Assembly: GCA_022577435.1 (NCBI GenBank)
Contig: JAKOON010000086.1
Coordinates: 795,712-859,711, forward strand
Reading direction: 5' to 3'
Source of the DNA: Embiotoca jacksoni
Lineage: Eukaryota > Chordata > Actinopteri > Embiotocidae
DNA: 64,000 bases
In this document: piece after piece, positions 62,465 to 64,000 of the stretch
How positions within the stretch are numbered: position 1 is the first letter of the stretch
Layout of the letters: every line of letters begins with the position of its first letter
Program-made: the position numbers and the translations under genes
Notes under the pieces: model-generated
Seen by the model: the letters and a program-made list of their open reading frames with translations, nothing else
Database searches by the model: none
Told to the model about the DNA's origin: nothing

Positions 62465-62815
62465 TGAGAAGGTGTGAGAAGGTGTGAGAAGGTGTGAGAA
62501 GGTATGAGAAGGTGTGAGAAGGTGTGAGAAGGTGTGAGAAGGTATGAGAAGGTGTGAGAAGGTGTGAGAAGGTGTGAGAAGGTGTGAGAAGGTATGAGAA
62601 GGTGTGAGAAGGTGTGAGAAGGTGTGAGAAGGTGTGAGAAGGTATGAGAAGGTGTGAGAAGGTGTGAGAAGGTGTGAGAAGGTGTGAGAAGGTATGAGAA
62701 GGTGTGAGAAGGTGTGAGAAGGTGTGAGAAGGTATGAGAAGGTGTGAGAAGGTATGAGAAGGTGTGAGAAGGTATGAGAAGGTGTGAGAAGGTATGAGAA
62801 GGTGTGAGAAGGTGT
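62465..62815. repeat. 10-bp minisatellite (GAGAAGGTGT)n
   Basis: About 35 copies of GAGAAGGTGT with a minority of GAGAAGGTAT. The variant occurs every second to fifth unit, mostly every fourth or fifth on the left and every second on the right, giving higher-order periods of 20-50 bp. Confidence 0.97.
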
Positions 62816-63026
62816 GCTGAGCGCTCTGAATCCTGAAAGTATGAACTTGTTAGAATCGTCTCGGTGAAACTGTTAATGTGGGCAGATGTGTGTGAATCAG
62901 GTTTCATTTCTAACAGTGTGTGTGTCGAAGCTCATCATGCTTGTGCTATCCTTTTTCTGCCACATTGCCATGGCGACAGTGCCCTCCCGGGGTAATGGGG
63001 GACGAGTGCGCCAGAGCTATTTATTC

Positions 63027-63220
63027 TCCCTCCCTCCCTCTGTCTCTCTCTCTCCCTCCCTCCCTCCATCTCCCTCCCTCCATCCCTCCGTCTCCCTCTC
63101 TCTCCCTCCTTTCCTCCCTCCCTCCCTCACTCACTCCATCTCTGCCCTCTTCCTCCTGCAACCTCTCGTCTCTCTCCTCTCGTCTCCTTCCTCCCTCCCT
63201 CCCTCCTCTGCTCTTTCTTC
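63027..63220. repeat. pyrimidine-rich (CCCT/CTCC)n tract
   Basis: Nearly pure C/T on the plus strand with many CCCT and TCTC runs, broken only by short ACTCACTCCATC-like phrases. Mirror-repeat polypyrimidine of this kind can form triplex DNA. Confidence 0.85.
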
Positions 63221-64000
63221 CCCTCTCTGATTGGCTCAACACTCTCCTCCTCAAAATGAGATACCGTCTAATGAGACAGAGGGTGAGGACGGAGGGGGAG
63301 GGTGGAGCAGGGTGGGTGGGGGGGGACAAAGAGCAAGTGTCTTAAAAAAGAGAAGCAGAAATATGTGGGGGAGGCGATCTATGCAGACTTGTGTTCCTCT
63401 TTGCGTGTGAAGACAGAAGCTGTTTAACAAAACTCTGTGATGTCATTCAGGAGGGAAACGCTGTGTTCGAGGTGCAGCTCTCCGCCTCACGTCTGCATAT
63501 CTGAGCACGCAGCGTCTCATCTTGTGATGTAAGGTGTTCCGGGGTCACGACCTTTGTCACGGTGTGAGATGAGCAGAGTTATACAGGATGAGGGTGAAAG
63601 CGTGGATCCTGTGTTACATCATGTAGAGATCACATCTGGATCAAATTCATCTGGTAAAAGAAATAATAACATTAGTTAAAAAAGTTAACGTCCCCTCAGG
63701 ATGGACTCTAACTTTTCGTTTAGCGCCCCCATCAGGTGGTGGTTTCTCCAAACCGTTGAAGTACGACCAACAAAACACCAACAATTATAGAAAAAGTCTG
63801 AAAAATAAAAATAAATTTGTGTTGCAGACTAGTTGAACATTTTGAAAAAAACATTTCATACTTGAGTTTGTGCTGAAATTGTGTCTAGCTTTTATATTTC
63901 TATACATATATATAGTATCTTAAATATTCAGTGTTTGGTCTGTTCAGCATTGCTCAGGAGAAGTTGTTGTATGTTTGGTTTTTGAGTTTTAAAGTCATGA
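63221..64000. other. right end of window
   Basis: No gene or element is supported. The sequence becomes AT-rich after about 63640. Confidence 0.5.

Noticed and set aside
62886..63345. Pro/Ser/Leu-rich open frames
   Set aside because: Produced by the CCCT/CTCC pyrimidine tract; no other coding evidence.

Overview
This window is a vertebrate nuclear genome segment, almost certainly from a ray-finned (teleost) fish. Its genes have many short exons with consensus splice sites. The interspersed repeats are recognisably teleost: L2-like LINE 3' ends, the 'GGTTGCTA' repeat, a GAGTAAATGTACT-ended element, and the 'goes-to-GCTTGCAGTTTTAATT' element. Micro- and minisatellite content is very high. I cannot name the species.

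Layout: 984-6625 (+) an immunoglobulin-superfamily receptor of the FCRL/PECAM1/IL-40 type; 6937-13213 (+) synaptogyrin-2; 15823-19511 (-) cytosolic thymidine kinase tk1; 22450-27603 (+) arylformamidase afmid; about 29460-36387 (+) calcium-activated nucleotidase cant1; 37392-44626 (-) an O-GlcNAcase of the OGA/MGEA5 family (probably the fish 'oga-like' paralogue); 46049-55854 (-) the PGC-1 family coactivator pprc1. From 55.9 kb to the end I see no gene, only LINE debris and tandem arrays.

I assembled all seven gene models exon by exon. Six join in frame from start to stop with GT-AG introns. The Ig receptor needs exactly one base removed (a C4 tract at 1565-1568) to stay open. The order and strands of syngr2(+), tk1(-) and afmid(+) match human 17q25, where C17orf99 (IL-40) lies beside SYNGR2. 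The Ig receptor occupies that position and one of its domains resembles IL-40. OGA and PPRC1 are neighbours on human 10q24, so the cant1/oga-like boundary joins two ancestral linkage blocks.

The genes do not form one pathway. They are housekeeping or metabolic genes (nucleotide salvage, kynurenine formation, Golgi nucleotide hydrolysis, O-GlcNAc removal, mitochondrial biogenesis control) plus one probable immune receptor. The most distinctive feature is the tandem arrays near promoters and in introns: a 4 kb array in pprc1 intron 1, an 11-bp G-rich array in cant1 intron 1, a 16-bp array carrying forkhead-type sites in a tk1 intron, and a 15-bp array between tk1 and afmid. A 502-bp solo LTR with 5-bp target duplications sits inside another tandem array upstream of the oga-like gene.
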